This document shows positions 32,882 through 42,662 of a DNA stretch of 64,000 nt, one piece after another. Under the pieces are notes generated by a model. The model made no database searches, had not been told where the DNA came from, and worked only from the letters and a program-made list of their open reading frames with translations. Each line of letters opens with the position of its first letter. Position 1 is the stretch's first letter. Where the stretch lies: the IMG/VR virus record IMGVR_UViG_3300045747_000058, positions 1 through 64,000 of that record; one strand, given 5' to 3'. The translations under genes were made by a program, and so were the position numbers. The DNA comes from a virus.

Positions 32882-33321
32882 TATGAAGTCCTCCGAGTGG
32901 TGGATTGGACGACCGCGATCTCGATTGCGTCCAGTTGAAAGTCCCCACCGTCGGCGTTGGAGTAACCGAATGCGAGGTAGTTCTCTCGGATTCCTCGCCC
33001 TGGCTTGCAGCGCGATTCACCACCCGTGTCGACCGGGAAATTGTACTGGTACGCGGCGGATTCTCCTATCACCTCCAGCATGCCGGTACCCGCGCCTTTC
33101 AGTGCGAAGTACACCATATCGATGAATTTGTTCAGTGAAGTGCCCCACAGCTTCTTCCCCGAGATGACGTGACTCACGATTGGCGTCGTAGCGTCCGTAT
33201 CCCCGACCAAGTTGTACAGCCCGCTGGGACCTCCAGCCTGCGTGGCGGTGAGGCCGTCGAACGCGAAGTTGGTGTACTCCGACACTGCGCCCGTGAGAGT
33301 GTTGACGATGATGGTGTTCAT
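32881..33321 (-). CDS. Virion-associated protein (146 aa)
   Basis: Beta-rich, starts NTIIVNTLTGAVSEYTNFAFDGL and includes FIDMVYFALKGAGTGMLEVIGES. Coupled to the 806-residue gene upstream and the helical-repeat protein downstream. No known family; probably a tail accessory. Confidence 0.6.
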   Translation of the reverse strand: MNTIIVNTLTGAVSEYTNFAFDGLTATQAGGPSGLYNLVGDTDATTPIVSHVISGKKLWGTSLNKFIDMVYFALKGAGTGMLEVIGESAAYQYNFPVDTGGESRCKPGRGIRENYLAFGYSNADGGDFQLDAIEIAVVQSTTRRTS

Positions 33322-35738
33322 ATGGATACCGGTGAGTTGAGGGACGCTTCTTTCCAGCTTTTGAGGTCCATGGTCGTGTTGACCGCAGTGATCGTGTTGT
33401 TCTCGTTGAGGATGTCGTGCAGCGTCTTAACATTCTTCTCCGTTGCGGCATACCAGAGACTGCGCTCTGCGCCGGTCGTGGGGGTGACCCGGACGTTCAC
33501 TAACACCGCCAGCGTCACTGGGTCACGAGCGTAGTAGACATTCGTGGCGGAAATAAGTTGAGTGGTACTCCCGACGGCCGAGACGCCTTGCATACCTTTC
33601 CATGTTATTCCGTTCTCCACACCGGACTGGACTGCCCAAGCATTCCCTGTGAACTCGTAGTGAGATGCGTCGACACCGGCGGTGTACGCTACTGTTTGGT
33701 CGGGGCACTGTAGTGACCCAGTGATTCCGACTAAGTTGAACGGGGTATATGTGAAGTTCTCCATTGCGTCGAAGCCAGCATACTGGGCGTACAAGAAGTC
33801 CCCTAGAACTATCGATGACGCACTTATGTACCCGGTATTCGTAGATGGCGGGCCAGGGGGAGCCGGGAAGCCCGACGGGTCTTTGAATATCGCCAATCCA
33901 CTGGCGGTGTCGGTGGCGACCAGTGTTCGACGGGTGAACCCTCCTGCCCCCACAACGCTAATGTAGATGTTGCGCTCTCCGGGTAGTCCGGCGTAGCTGG
34001 TGGAGTACGCCTGCCCTACAGGGTCGGGACCAGTGCCAGCGCCAGTGACCGCCGTCGTGGCGTCGTCGTCGAGGGTTACCAGCAAGTCAGTCACGTGGTC
34101 GTAGAACAGAATTTTGCTGGTGCTAGTCTTTGCGGTTCCAGCGTAACTGGATGTGCCATCGACTGTCACAAATGATGTGAACTCGGTAGTTTCTGTGGGT
34201 ATCGCTCTTTTTGGGAATACCGTCGAGACTGTGAGCGAGGCATGGTGCGTGCTTGTTTTTGTCCCGGTAGACGTCTCGGAAGAGGAGAGGACCCCTCCGT
34301 TGGGGGCAAGAGCTACGGAGATGATGGTGCTGGCTGAGTTGCTGCTGACCGCGTTGGAAATGCTGGTCTGGACTGTCGACCAGGGGACCTTGTCTCCGTT
34401 GGCCGCGTACATCATCCCCCCGAATGAGGTCGAGGTAGAGTTGTTCCAGTTATGGTGGTTGCCCGTAGCGTAGCTGGTGAAGTTCGACCCGGAAACGTAC
34501 TCCCACCCAGTTGTTCCCCCTGCGCAGTCCGATACAAAGTATCCGCCGATTGCCCTAGACAGGGTCTTGGTAGCCCCGCCGGAACCGCTGAGCACGGTGC
34601 CAAAATCACTTGTGGTCGCGTCGTTAGCTATGACCCCCTGCGTGTATGTGAACGCCGCCTCCACGAACTCAGTCTTCTCGACCATTGAGAGTTCGATGAA
34701 GTCGTCGTACCACGCGCTGACGCTGTTCGTAGGGGAAGTCCTGAACCGCTGCGTCCGCAGAATCGCCTTCTTCCCCGACGGGTGGATAGTTACCGCGCTC
34801 CCGGCATTTTGAGTTGGGGCGAGTGTGATCGTGAGGGTCGACGATGGCGTGAAGTACGCGCTGCTTAGGGCGCTGCTCGCAGAGTCCAGATCGGGGGTGC
34901 TGAGCGGCGCAGGGCCTTGGTGCAATCGCAGCGTGCTGGGGTCCACAATTTGGATGTATGCCAAGTTGCTACCGAGCATGAACATCGGCGTGTCGGAGAG
35001 ACCGTCGGCACTTGTGCGAAGGAAATTGACTCGGTTCTGTGACATGATGCACGCCGCGCGGTACACCGCAGTCTCCCCGTCTACCGTGAGCGCGTCGTAC
35101 CCCCCGACCAGACTGACCCAGGCTACATACGGCTTGCTTTTCCCAGGTCCTGGGTTAATCCCGGTAAGAACTTCGCCCGAGCCGATAGGGGACCTGAAGT
35201 TGGAAAACCACTTGGTCCGGTCCTCGGAGACCCACAGTTGCTGCCCACCAATGAGTTTTTTCTGGTGGACTATGTCCCATTCGCCCGAGGCAACAGGGGG
35301 GATGGACTTGGGCACTATCCTGGGCACTAGGACTATGGGCTGTGGTTCGGTCAGGTTGTACGCGACTTGTATCAGCCACCCGAGGACTGCGTTGTCGCTC
35401 ATGTCGGTGAATGCCACGCCTATACCGTGGTACGGAATGGGGTATCCCGTCGGGTTTGGTACGGTCACCATCACGCGCCTTGTGGGTCCGTTTGAGTAGA
35501 TCGACACCTGGGTCCCATCCGGCAGTACGTGGTCCGCAGAATGGAAGCCGTTGGGAAACGCGGACATCGTCACAGATACGAGGAACGCCCGCGTTATTCG
35601 CTCGACCATACTATTTTGGTAGCTGTTCATCACGCTACCACTACCGTCCGGGGCGCACACCACGAGTTTTACCGGCAGTCTTCCAGTGACTATCTGCCCA
35701 TTGATCCCGAAGAATGATTCACCGCCCCCGACGCTCAT
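33318..35738 (-). CDS. Large beta-rich virion protein (806 aa), tail component candidate
   Basis: No coiled coil or membrane segment; Ser/Thr/Gly-rich throughout with frequent Tyr and Trp, typical of beta-structured tail proteins. The first ~200 residues (GIGVAFTDMSDNAVLGWL) look globular; later parts are low-complexity Ser/Thr. It lies between the nozzle candidate and internal proteins, so a tail hub, needle or fibre role is possible. No specific homology recognised. Confidence 0.65.
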   Translation of the reverse strand: MSVGGGESFFGINGQIVTGRLPVKLVVCAPDGSGSVMNSYQNSMVERITRAFLVSVTMSAFPNGFHSADHVLPDGTQVSIYSNGPTRRVMVTVPNPTGYPIPYHGIGVAFTDMSDNAVLGWLIQVAYNLTEPQPIVLVPRIVPKSIPPVASGEWDIVHQKKLIGGQQLWVSEDRTKWFSNFRSPIGSGEVLTGINPGPGKSKPYVAWVSLVGGYDALTVDGETAVYRAACIMSQNRVNFLRTSADGLSDTPMFMLGSNLAYIQIVDPSTLRLHQGPAPLSTPDLDSASSALSSAYFTPSSTLTITLAPTQNAGSAVTIHPSGKKAILRTQRFRTSPTNSVSAWYDDFIELSMVEKTEFVEAAFTYTQGVIANDATTSDFGTVLSGSGGATKTLSRAIGGYFVSDCAGGTTGWEYVSGSNFTSYATGNHHNWNNSTSTSFGGMMYAANGDKVPWSTVQTSISNAVSSNSASTIISVALAPNGGVLSSSETSTGTKTSTHHASLTVSTVFPKRAIPTETTEFTSFVTVDGTSSYAGTAKTSTSKILFYDHVTDLLVTLDDDATTAVTGAGTGPDPVGQAYSTSYAGLPGERNIYISVVGAGGFTRRTLVATDTASGLAIFKDPSGFPAPPGPPSTNTGYISASSIVLGDFLYAQYAGFDAMENFTYTPFNLVGITGSLQCPDQTVAYTAGVDASHYEFTGNAWAVQSGVENGITWKGMQGVSAVGSTTQLISATNVYYARDPVTLAVLVNVRVTPTTGAERSLWYAATEKNVKTLHDILNENNTITAVNTTMDLKSWKEASLNSPVSI

Positions 35739-36898
35739 ACCGGTATCGCCACGTACTGGGGCACTGCCCCATTCATGCGGAAGGCGGACACGACTTCGGT
35801 CACTGCGGTCTTGTACCGGCCCTCAGTCATGCGCGTGATTTCGCCACCTCGGAAACCAGCGGCGACGATGCCGTCAGCGATGCAGAGCATGGCGATGCCC
35901 TGCCCCGTGCTGTCGCCTCGCTTGATGCGCTCACCGGCGGCGAACACGCCAGAGCCGAGCACTACTGCACCGTCGAGCTTCTTGGCGTACGTCAGGCCGA
36001 CGAACTCGTTGCCGGACAGGAACGCCAACTCGGTCGTCGTGCCCACGAAGATACCGTCCTCGACAGGCTGAACCAGGGTGATGGGGGAGCCGAACTGTTT
36101 GAAGCTGGTACGCATGTCGCACAGTTCTGGTCGGTGCAACTCAGACGCCCACAGTACGTTGTCCTTGGCCACAAGCACGCGCCCGCGCCACTCGACTGGC
36201 AGGATGCCGACAGGCATGGGGTGAAGGAACTCAGTGCGGCAGGGCATTGTCAGGCTGCTGTTCTTTCCTAGGTAGCTGAAAGAACTTGTCACTGTCATGC
36301 CCGCGTAGAACATCTGCCCGCCATTCACGCTGCTTAGGTACACGTTGATGCGGTACCCAGGCTCTACCGGCAGACCCGTCAGCAGCACGCCACCGTCAGG
36401 CACCGGTACTGGGTTGGAGTACGACGGTGCGCCTTCCAGGCCATCAGAGTTTCGGACGTAGGTGATGGCGTACTGGTAGTCGCCCTGGTACAGGTCACCA
36501 GCCACGAAGGTCAGCGCGCCAATACCGGGCGGCAGAGGGATGCCCCAGGGGGTCGTACTGGTGCCGTTGGTGACGCCACTGATCAGGCCGTTGGAGAATG
36601 CTGTGCGCCCGTCGGGTAGGTCGCAGTACCAGACACGACTTGCACCCAGCGAGGGGAGCAGTACCGTCGGGGTCGTGCCATCCAAGATCAGATCGCCGTT
36701 TTGGACGGCCAGCGTGCGTCCGTTGCCGGCGTGCACGAACCGGTGACTGGCGGCGCTGACGCGAGTGAAGCCTTTGCGGCGGTACACCTCACCGGACATG
36801 CCAATGTCCACGTCTGTCGCTGTTGCCAGTTCGCTGTTACCCAGCCGGTGCCCTGGCAAGACATTGTTTATGCCGGTGAATTTTGAGAGCTTGATCAT
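35735..36898 (-). CDS. Tail nozzle/stopper candidate (P22 gp10-like)
   Basis: 387 aa from ATG 36898 with GGACTCTTCC upstream; a longer frame would overlap the next gene for over 400 bases. It begins KLSKFTGINNV and continues with DVDIGMSGEVYRRKGF, the opening pattern of gp10/nozzle-like proteins in podoviruses, followed by regularly spaced beta repeats (GNGRTLAVQNGDLIL, LPDGRTAFSNGL) suggesting a propeller. Would close the portal-adaptor channel. Assignment from pattern and neighbourhood, not from a diagnostic motif. Confidence 0.6.
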   Translation of the reverse strand: MIKLSKFTGINNVLPGHRLGNSELATATDVDIGMSGEVYRRKGFTRVSAASHRFVHAGNGRTLAVQNGDLILDGTTPTVLLPSLGASRVWYCDLPDGRTAFSNGLISGVTNGTSTTPWGIPLPPGIGALTFVAGDLYQGDYQYAITYVRNSDGLEGAPSYSNPVPVPDGGVLLTGLPVEPGYRINVYLSSVNGGQMFYAGMTVTSSFSYLGKNSSLTMPCRTEFLHPMPVGILPVEWRGRVLVAKDNVLWASELHRPELCDMRTSFKQFGSPITLVQPVEDGIFVGTTTELAFLSGNEFVGLTYAKKLDGAVVLGSGVFAAGERIKRGDSTGQGIAMLCIADGIVAAGFRGGEITRMTEGRYKTAVTEVVSAFRMNGAVPQYVAIPV

Positions 36899-37671
36899 GG
36901 AAGAGTCCTGGCCGAGGTGGGGTGCCCGACAGTGAGGGTGGGCGCTATATGCATCGCGCGCTTTATCGGGCGGAACGACCCAGTGCCGTGGGCTGTAGAC
37001 GTCCATCCGCTGGCGTGGTAACTGAACCGTTCGGCGGTGCTCCTCGGGTTGCCGAGATGGCCGCAGTGGATTCCGAAAGTGTTGTGCACAGGGGCTACTG
37101 CCAGGGTGCGCGATCCGAACCGCGTACCGGCAAATCCACTTGCGAGTTTGGGCGGCAGTACCTTGCTCCGTGGCGTCCCGAGCCTCGTAGGCATGAACCC
37201 TGCCGTCCATGTGTAGACGACGTGCGGTGGCTCTGGGATGAGCGTGGAGCAGAAGCCGCTTGCGTATGTCGTGAACTTGGATGTGCCGGTGCCCGTGGCC
37301 CACTCGGGGGCGGGCGCGGGCTGCGCGGCGAACGCGCAGCCTAGTGTGGCTGTGCCTAGGGCGGTCTCTGGCAGGCCTGACGCTTGAAGGCCGCTGACGG
37401 TAGTGCTCGTTGTCGGAGTCGGGAACACAGTGTCGCTGCTACCCTGCGTCAGGGTTGTCGTGTTCTGTGGCGGAAGCGGCGTGCTACGGATGCCGATACC
37501 GTACGTGAAGTAGGTCGTCGTGAACCCTTCCGCGAGGGCAGTTTGCAGCGAAGGGAAATACGCCGTCGAGACCGTTGAGGTAGGGCCGAAACTCGTTGCC
37601 GCGAACAATGCGATCAGGCTGGGGGAACCGAGTGCGGTCGAGACCACACCCGTTGCGACGTAGACCGTCAT
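36895..37671 (-). CDS. Repeat protein with GF-xx-T-xx-G units (258 aa), fibre-like
   Basis: Ten or so degenerate ~22-residue units of the form ASGFxxTRFGTP, e.g. AGFMPTRLGTPRSKVLPP, SGFAGTRFGSRTLAVAP and SGLPETALGTATL. Regular Thr/Gly beta repeats point to a fibrous or beta-helical structure on the virion surface. Starts right after the gene at 37687 (stop-start gap ~15 bases) and overlaps the nozzle candidate by four bases. Confidence 0.6.
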   Translation of the reverse strand: MTVYVATGVVSTALGSPSLIALFAATSFGPTSTVSTAYFPSLQTALAEGFTTTYFTYGIGIRSTPLPPQNTTTLTQGSSDTVFPTPTTSTTVSGLQASGLPETALGTATLGCAFAAQPAPAPEWATGTGTSKFTTYASGFCSTLIPEPPHVVYTWTAGFMPTRLGTPRSKVLPPKLASGFAGTRFGSRTLAVAPVHNTFGIHCGHLGNPRSTAERFSYHASGWTSTAHGTGSFRPIKRAMHIAPTLTVGHPTSARTLP

Positions 37672-37686
37672 GTGTCCCCCTTGCGG

Positions 37687-38097
37687 TTACAGACTGAAGA
37701 TTTTGTAGACGCCGTTGTCCCACTGCACAGTGATGTCACCGCCGTTGGTAGCCAACGGGAACCCTACGATGGTGTCGATGAACGCCAACAGTGGGGAGGT
37801 CGCGGCAGAGCCGGTGTCCTTGTAGATCACCACGCCTTTGAGCGTGTCACCGGACGCTACGGTAGGCCATGTCGGGTCGGCGGCGTCGAAGATTCCGCTC
37901 GTAATCGCCTTAGACGCAAGGGTCTGCGGAGTGCCCACCACGTAGGCTGAAAGCTGGGAGTAGAACTCGTCAGTCGTCAGGATTGGCGTGTAGGTGCTCT
38001 TCACCAGCGCCACTCGAATAGTGTCGGTGTCGAGGGAAATCGAGTTGGAAGAACTGAGCAGTTTTTCCTTACCTTTTGCGTATAGGGCGTTGGCCAT
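37687..38097 (-). CDS. Conserved phage structural protein (136 aa)
   Basis: Strong start (GAAGGAGTTCCC before ATG). It begins ANALYAKGKEKLLSSSNSISL and contains DTIRVALVKSTYTP and VIYKDTGSAATSPLLAFID, a pattern widespread among phage and prophage structural proteins. Precise virion location unknown. The regulatory word at 38122-38143 precedes it, hinting at a separate promoter. Confidence 0.7.
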   Translation of the reverse strand: MANALYAKGKEKLLSSSNSISLDTDTIRVALVKSTYTPILTTDEFYSQLSAYVVGTPQTLASKAITSGIFDAADPTWPTVASGDTLKGVVIYKDTGSAATSPLLAFIDTIVGFPLATNGGDITVQWDNGVYKIFSL

Positions 38098-38121
38098 GGG
38101 AACTCCTTCGGTGTGGGGCTA

Positions 38122-38143
38122 TTCTAACTTAGAGCTTAGATTC
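38122..38143 (-). promoter_or_regulatory. TCTAA word in the gap between two virion genes
   Basis: On the minus strand AATCTAAGCTCTAAGTTAGAA: TCTAA twice at 7-base spacing, then TAGAA. Located 25-46 bases before the ATG at 38097, compatible with a promoter or operator. The terminal TAGAAT could serve as a -10 box. Confidence 0.5.
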
Positions 38144-38148
38144 GGCAA

Positions 38149-41100
38149 TTACCCAGTGATCGACGCGAGGGTGCGGTGCTCACTAGTGATTGCCGAGAGA
38201 GTGCGGTGCTCGGGCGCGACTTCGATGCGGGTCGTGAGGGCGGGTACGACCAGGGTGGTGGACTCAGCGTTGACAATGATTACTCGGCGAGGGTCTCGGC
38301 CCTGCCCGCTCACACCCATCAGCGGCGTGAGCGCAGCCACAGCCAGGGCGCTGGATGCCATCGCCTTGCCGATGGCGACCACCGTCCCGACGGAGGACAC
38401 GGCCACTGCGGTGGTGTCCATCAATACTTGGATGAACGCGGCAGCAGCGCTGCTTGATTGGGCGCTACCCTGCCCCGTCATTGCCACACCTTTGGTCATG
38501 GATGTGTCCACGGTGGATGTGGCGGATGGCGATGCGGCGAGCGAATGGACCACACCCTTGTTCACGTCACCAGTAGCTGCTGCTTGAGACAGCATCGCAG
38601 CCGCGAGTGTCGACGCGAGTTTCAGCGACGATGAGGCCGCACTGGCAACTGCGGCCGGTGCGGCCAGCATGTTGACCTTCTGGTTGACCGCCGCCACGGA
38701 AGTAGCGGTGGCGGTGGCGGTGGCGGTCAGCGCGGTCGAGCTTGCAGCAGTACCAGTCACAGTAGCCGTCGATACCATAGCCGCAGCCAGCGGCACCACG
38801 CCGTGGTTATCCATCGGCGCATCCACCGTAGAGGTGGCTTGCGCGGTAGCTGACAGCCCCACCGTCAGCGCAGTTGCGCTAGTCGCTGAAGCCACCGCTG
38901 CAATGTCGGCGGCGAGTTGGTCTAGGTGCGGGCCAGCAGCCAGCGGCGCGGTCAGGGTGGCGACCGAGAATGCGGATGAGGCGAAGGTACCCAAGCTGCC
39001 CGACAAGGTCATCGTGCCAGTGGAGACGGACGTGATGTCGGACGCCAGGAAGATCGGGCGCGCTATGGTCGGCGCAAACGCCGAGACTGCGGCAGCGTCA
39101 GCCGCGAGCGGTTTCCCGAAGGCACCAGTGGTCGGGGTGAGGGAGGCAGAGGCACCAGCGGCCGCAGTGAGCCTCGGGTCTCGGAGGAGTGAGGCGGTCG
39201 CCGTACTGGATGCAGTTGCGTCGGACGCGATGACCTGGGCGGTACCGGCCACAGACGACAGGTCCGATGTGGACGTCGCCACAGCAGAAGCGCCTGATGC
39301 AAGTACTGGGTCGCGCAATAGGGTGGCTGAGAGGGCGGACGATGCTGCCGATACGGCGGCCACGGTAACCGCTGCGATACCTGCGAGACCGCTTACTGCG
39401 GTAAGCGCGGAAGAAGCGGCCGCTGCTAGTGGCGTATCAGAGCGCAGCGGGGTGAGTAGCCGGGTGGGATCGAAGCTGGCGATGAACCGGGGTACGCCAG
39501 TCGTGACGCGGGCGGCTGAGAACGTGGCACCCTGGAAGCTAAAGTACGGCCCGCCGAAGGTCACATATGCATTGCCAGTGACGCCCGACTTCACAGAGTC
39601 AGTGCCTGTCGCGTCCAGTGCACCGCCGACGAATATTCTGATCGTTGTGCCCGCGCGCGTCACAGCGACGTGGGACGGGCGGTCAATCGAGACCGGGGTC
39701 GTGCCGGTCAGCGAGAGGCCGGAACTCGTGTAGGTGATGAAACCGTCCAGCGAGGTCGCGATGGTGATGTCCCGGCCCGACATGACCGGCTGAGCGCCCA
39801 ACGCGAGGAGGTCCGATCGGTACCAGAAGTCGATTGCAAAGTCGCCAGTCTGGACGTCAAGCGTGGTATCGATGAGGGCGGCGATACCGTGCACAGTCCC
39901 GTCCGCAGACGCAGGCACGACGATCGCGTTGCCCATGCCCGCGACGAGTTCTGTACCGACCCCGAAGGGTCCGCCGAACGTCGTAAGGGTCCGCGCGTAG
40001 TCGCTGCTGTCGTATATGCTGCCCGAGTTCTTTATGAACAGCGTCACGTACTTAGCAAACGGGTCGCCCACGAAGGTCGAACTGGCAGCGGGTGCTGTGG
40101 ACAGTAGGAACTTTGACGCTGCCGCTGCGGACGCTTGCGCGGACCCAAGGATATTTACGTCCAGTACAACCCCATAGGCCACCCCGCCGGTGGCGCTTGC
40201 TGCCGAGCTTGCCGCCGTGGCCAGCGCGACAACAGGGACCACGCCACCACTCACGGTGCTCGTGGCCACGGCCGTGGCGGCGAGTTTCACCCCTATGGAC
40301 AGGGAGCCGATAGAGACGGACTCGGCCAGCGCATTGATGGACATGCTCAGCGTGCTGGCAGTCGTGAGTGCGGCCGTGAACGCTGACACCGCACCCGAGG
40401 TAGCCGTCAGGGGGACACTCTGCCCCAGGTTAGCTGTGGCAGTGGCTGTGGCGACCGCCGTCACCGCCATAGCGGACGGTATGCTCAGGTCTGCTGTTGT
40501 CGTGGCGCTCGCAGCAGCGTTTGCCGCCAGCACAGTGAACCCCGACACCGGTAACGGATAAATTTCTGCTGGCGTAGTTTCAGCCAGGAAGAACGGCCCG
40601 CCCAGCACGGGGGTAGCCCGGTCGATTAGCGCATTGAGGGTGAACGTCAGCCCGCGCATGCCCGCGAAGGCGGATGCGGCGAGGAAGATCGGGAACTTGA
40701 TGTCAGAGTTAACGGAGGCTACCGCCTGCGCATTAGCGCCCAGCCGTTTAGATGTAGTCCCGAAGTTCTCAAGCGCGGCGGCGAGCGTAGTGCGGGAGTT
40801 CGAGACCCCCACGGCGGCTGCTAGATTGTTAACTCCGATGCTCGTCGGGAACGTCGCTGTCGGGACCGCAAACGCACCGGTGTAGCGGGCGATGCCCTTG
40901 GTGATTCGGAACTCGTCGATGTTGCCGACGAAGGTTGTGGTGGTGGTCCCTGGGCCAGCGCCAATGTAGAAGTTGTTGCCGTCGAAGCCGGTCTGAAGCC
41001 AGTTAATGTCCCCGGAAAAACCATAGCTCTGTGCGCCGTTGACATACATGAACAGTCCCGGCGACGTTGCCGTACGGTTCACTACTAGCGCGACGTGGGT

Positions 41101-41859
41101 CCACACATTCAGGGGGACGGTGCCGCCTGTGCTTACGTTGACTGTGGCTGCTGCGTCGTTGATCTGCAGGGACCACGTCAGCACACCTGTCGAACTCATC
41201 ACGAGGGAGTTCGATTCCTTCGAGCTAAACGACCCGAACCGCTGGAAGATGTAGTTGTTGGCGTTCGCGTACGAAGTCGGGCGAATCCAGAATTCAATGG
41301 TGTAGCTGTCTGACCCGATCTCATAGTCGGGACTCGACGGGAACGTGATGCCTGTACCCGCCGCACCCGAAGCGAGGGCGATGGACGATGCGCCGAACTG
41401 GAACTGCGCTACCGAGGTCGTCGCATTCGTCTGGGATATTGCAGTCTTGTTGTACGGGCTGGAGTCCGTGAACGTGGTGCCAGCATCGGTGCCCTCACCT
41501 TTGAGGAGCATGACCACGTATGGCCAGTACGAGTCCCCGGAATCTACGCCACGCGCAAGCTGAATGTCCGCTGTGACCGTGGCGGATGAGGCGAGGTCAA
41601 TGCTGAGCGGCAGGTATCCAGGCCATGCCATCGGCACCGACGCCGACGCCACTGCGCTTGCTGCCAGGGTGATGTTGCCTCGGGTGGTCAGTCCAGCGGT
41701 CGCTGTCGAGGTCGCCTGCGGTGAAGCCTTCAGCGACCCGTTCACCGACACGGAGAAGAACGCGTCCGCCGCTACGACCGAGGACTGGCTGGCCTTGGTA
41801 TGCTTTACAAGGTCGGTTGGATGTATCCGGCCTGACGGTTTGGCGCGCCAGATACCCAT
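38149..41859 (-). CDS. Large adhesin-like virion protein with two LamG-type domains (1236 aa)
   Basis: Two jelly-roll (laminin G/concanavalin-like) domains are visible: ~130-335 (SDSYTIEFWIRP ... WTHVALVVNRT ... FVGNIDEFRITKG) and ~610-800 (TGDFAIDFWYRS ... PSHVAVTRAGT). They are embedded in degenerate Ala/Ser/Thr/Val repeats (LAASAVASAS, LTATATATATSVAAV) of ~25-30 residues. The C-terminus has EHRTL repeated twice. LamG folds in phage tails bind carbohydrates, so this is the leading receptor-binding candidate in this part of the operon. Confidence 0.78.
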   Translation of the reverse strand: MGIWRAKPSGRIHPTDLVKHTKASQSSVVAADAFFSVSVNGSLKASPQATSTATAGLTTRGNITLAASAVASASVPMAWPGYLPLSIDLASSATVTADIQLARGVDSGDSYWPYVVMLLKGEGTDAGTTFTDSSPYNKTAISQTNATTSVAQFQFGASSIALASGAAGTGITFPSSPDYEIGSDSYTIEFWIRPTSYANANNYIFQRFGSFSSKESNSLVMSSTGVLTWSLQINDAAATVNVSTGGTVPLNVWTHVALVVNRTATSPGLFMYVNGAQSYGFSGDINWLQTGFDGNNFYIGAGPGTTTTTFVGNIDEFRITKGIARYTGAFAVPTATFPTSIGVNNLAAAVGVSNSRTTLAAALENFGTTSKRLGANAQAVASVNSDIKFPIFLAASAFAGMRGLTFTLNALIDRATPVLGGPFFLAETTPAEIYPLPVSGFTVLAANAAASATTTADLSIPSAMAVTAVATATATANLGQSVPLTATSGAVSAFTAALTTASTLSMSINALAESVSIGSLSIGVKLAATAVATSTVSGGVVPVVALATAASSAASATGGVAYGVVLDVNILGSAQASAAAASKFLLSTAPAASSTFVGDPFAKYVTLFIKNSGSIYDSSDYARTLTTFGGPFGVGTELVAGMGNAIVVPASADGTVHGIAALIDTTLDVQTGDFAIDFWYRSDLLALGAQPVMSGRDITIATSLDGFITYTSSGLSLTGTTPVSIDRPSHVAVTRAGTTIRIFVGGALDATGTDSVKSGVTGNAYVTFGGPYFSFQGATFSAARVTTGVPRFIASFDPTRLLTPLRSDTPLAAAASSALTAVSGLAGIAAVTVAAVSAASSALSATLLRDPVLASGASAVATSTSDLSSVAGTAQVIASDATASSTATASLLRDPRLTAAAGASASLTPTTGAFGKPLAADAAAVSAFAPTIARPIFLASDITSVSTGTMTLSGSLGTFASSAFSVATLTAPLAAGPHLDQLAADIAAVASATSATALTVGLSATAQATSTVDAPMDNHGVVPLAAAMVSTATVTGTAASSTALTATATATATSVAAVNQKVNMLAAPAAVASAASSSLKLASTLAAAMLSQAAATGDVNKGVVHSLAASPSATSTVDTSMTKGVAMTGQGSAQSSSAAAAFIQVLMDTTAVAVSSVGTVVAIGKAMASSALAVAALTPLMGVSGQGRDPRRVIIVNAESTTLVVPALTTRIEVAPEHRTLSAITSEHRTLASITG

Positions 41860-41864
41860 GGCGC

Positions 41865-42662
41865 TTATCCGTTCACGACTTCAAATTGCAGTTCGAAGAG
41901 ACCGGTGGCTGTGGAGTCGGGTTGCACGATCGGCATGATCGCCGAGGTCTGGAAAATCTGCGGCATACCAGTTTTCAGGAAGTCGTGGACGTCGCCCATA
42001 TTCGCAACGATCACGCGACCCTCCCAAATGCGCCGCAACACCAGTACGTTGAACGTACCCACCGTGCTGACACTGGACGTGACCGACTCAATTTTCTGAA
42101 CACCTGTATCGCCCGCCGCCAACGGTAGCTGCAACATACGGCCCACGATGGGCGCTACTGCGGTAGCGATCACGCCGGTAGTGTGTGCGGCTACACCCGC
42201 CTGATTGGTATACGTCACTGCGATACTCTGGTTACCAGTGAATGCCGTTACCGCTTCAATCCAGATTTCAGTGTTCGTGAAGTCTGTTCCGCCAAGCACG
42301 CGACCGGCGTAGCTAGGTTGGGCCGCAAGAGTGATCGCAGCATTGAACGCAAATGCTCCTGCTTTGAATAGGCAGTCAAACAACTTTATGCGCGCTGGTA
42401 CCGTACCGCCGAAGGTGACACCACCCATGTAGTAGTTGCCTGCGCCCAGGTTGTTGATGACCGGAAAACCGGCGTCTGTCCCGCCGACGGGTACGATCCC
42501 AGCAGCGGTAGATGTACCGGCCAACACACCAGCACCAGGGTTACCCGCTGCTTGTAACACCTGCGTGTTCATAAGCGCGATGGCGGTTACCGAAGCAGTT
42601 TTGTTGATGCTGACACGCTGCGCGGGCGCTGCGATGAAGCCATCCAAAGTGGTGATAGCCAT
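41865..42662 (-). CDS. Virion structural protein (265 aa)
   Basis: Starts MAITTLDGFIAAPAQRV and is rich in Gly, Ala, Thr and Val with evenly spaced beta segments. The closing segment, WEGRVIVANMGDV and LFELQFEVVNG, is globular. No known domain. It lies one gene away from the LamG protein and is probably a tail or head-tail component. Confidence 0.6.
   Translation of the reverse strand: MAITTLDGFIAAPAQRVSINKTASVTAIALMNTQVLQAAGNPGAGVLAGTSTAAGIVPVGGTDAGFPVINNLGAGNYYMGGVTFGGTVPARIKLFDCLFKAGAFAFNAAITLAAQPSYAGRVLGGTDFTNTEIWIEAVTAFTGNQSIAVTYTNQAGVAAHTTGVIATAVAPIVGRMLQLPLAAGDTGVQKIESVTSSVSTVGTFNVLVLRRIWEGRVIVANMGDVHDFLKTGMPQIFQTSAIMPIVQPDSTATGLFELQFEVVNG

Noticed and set aside
38669-41938. Long plus-strand frames opposite the LamG adhesin gene
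   Set aside because: They mirror the Ala/Ser/Thr codon bias of the minus-strand gene, have no Shine-Dalgarno signals and encode low-complexity Val/Ala/Arg strings.
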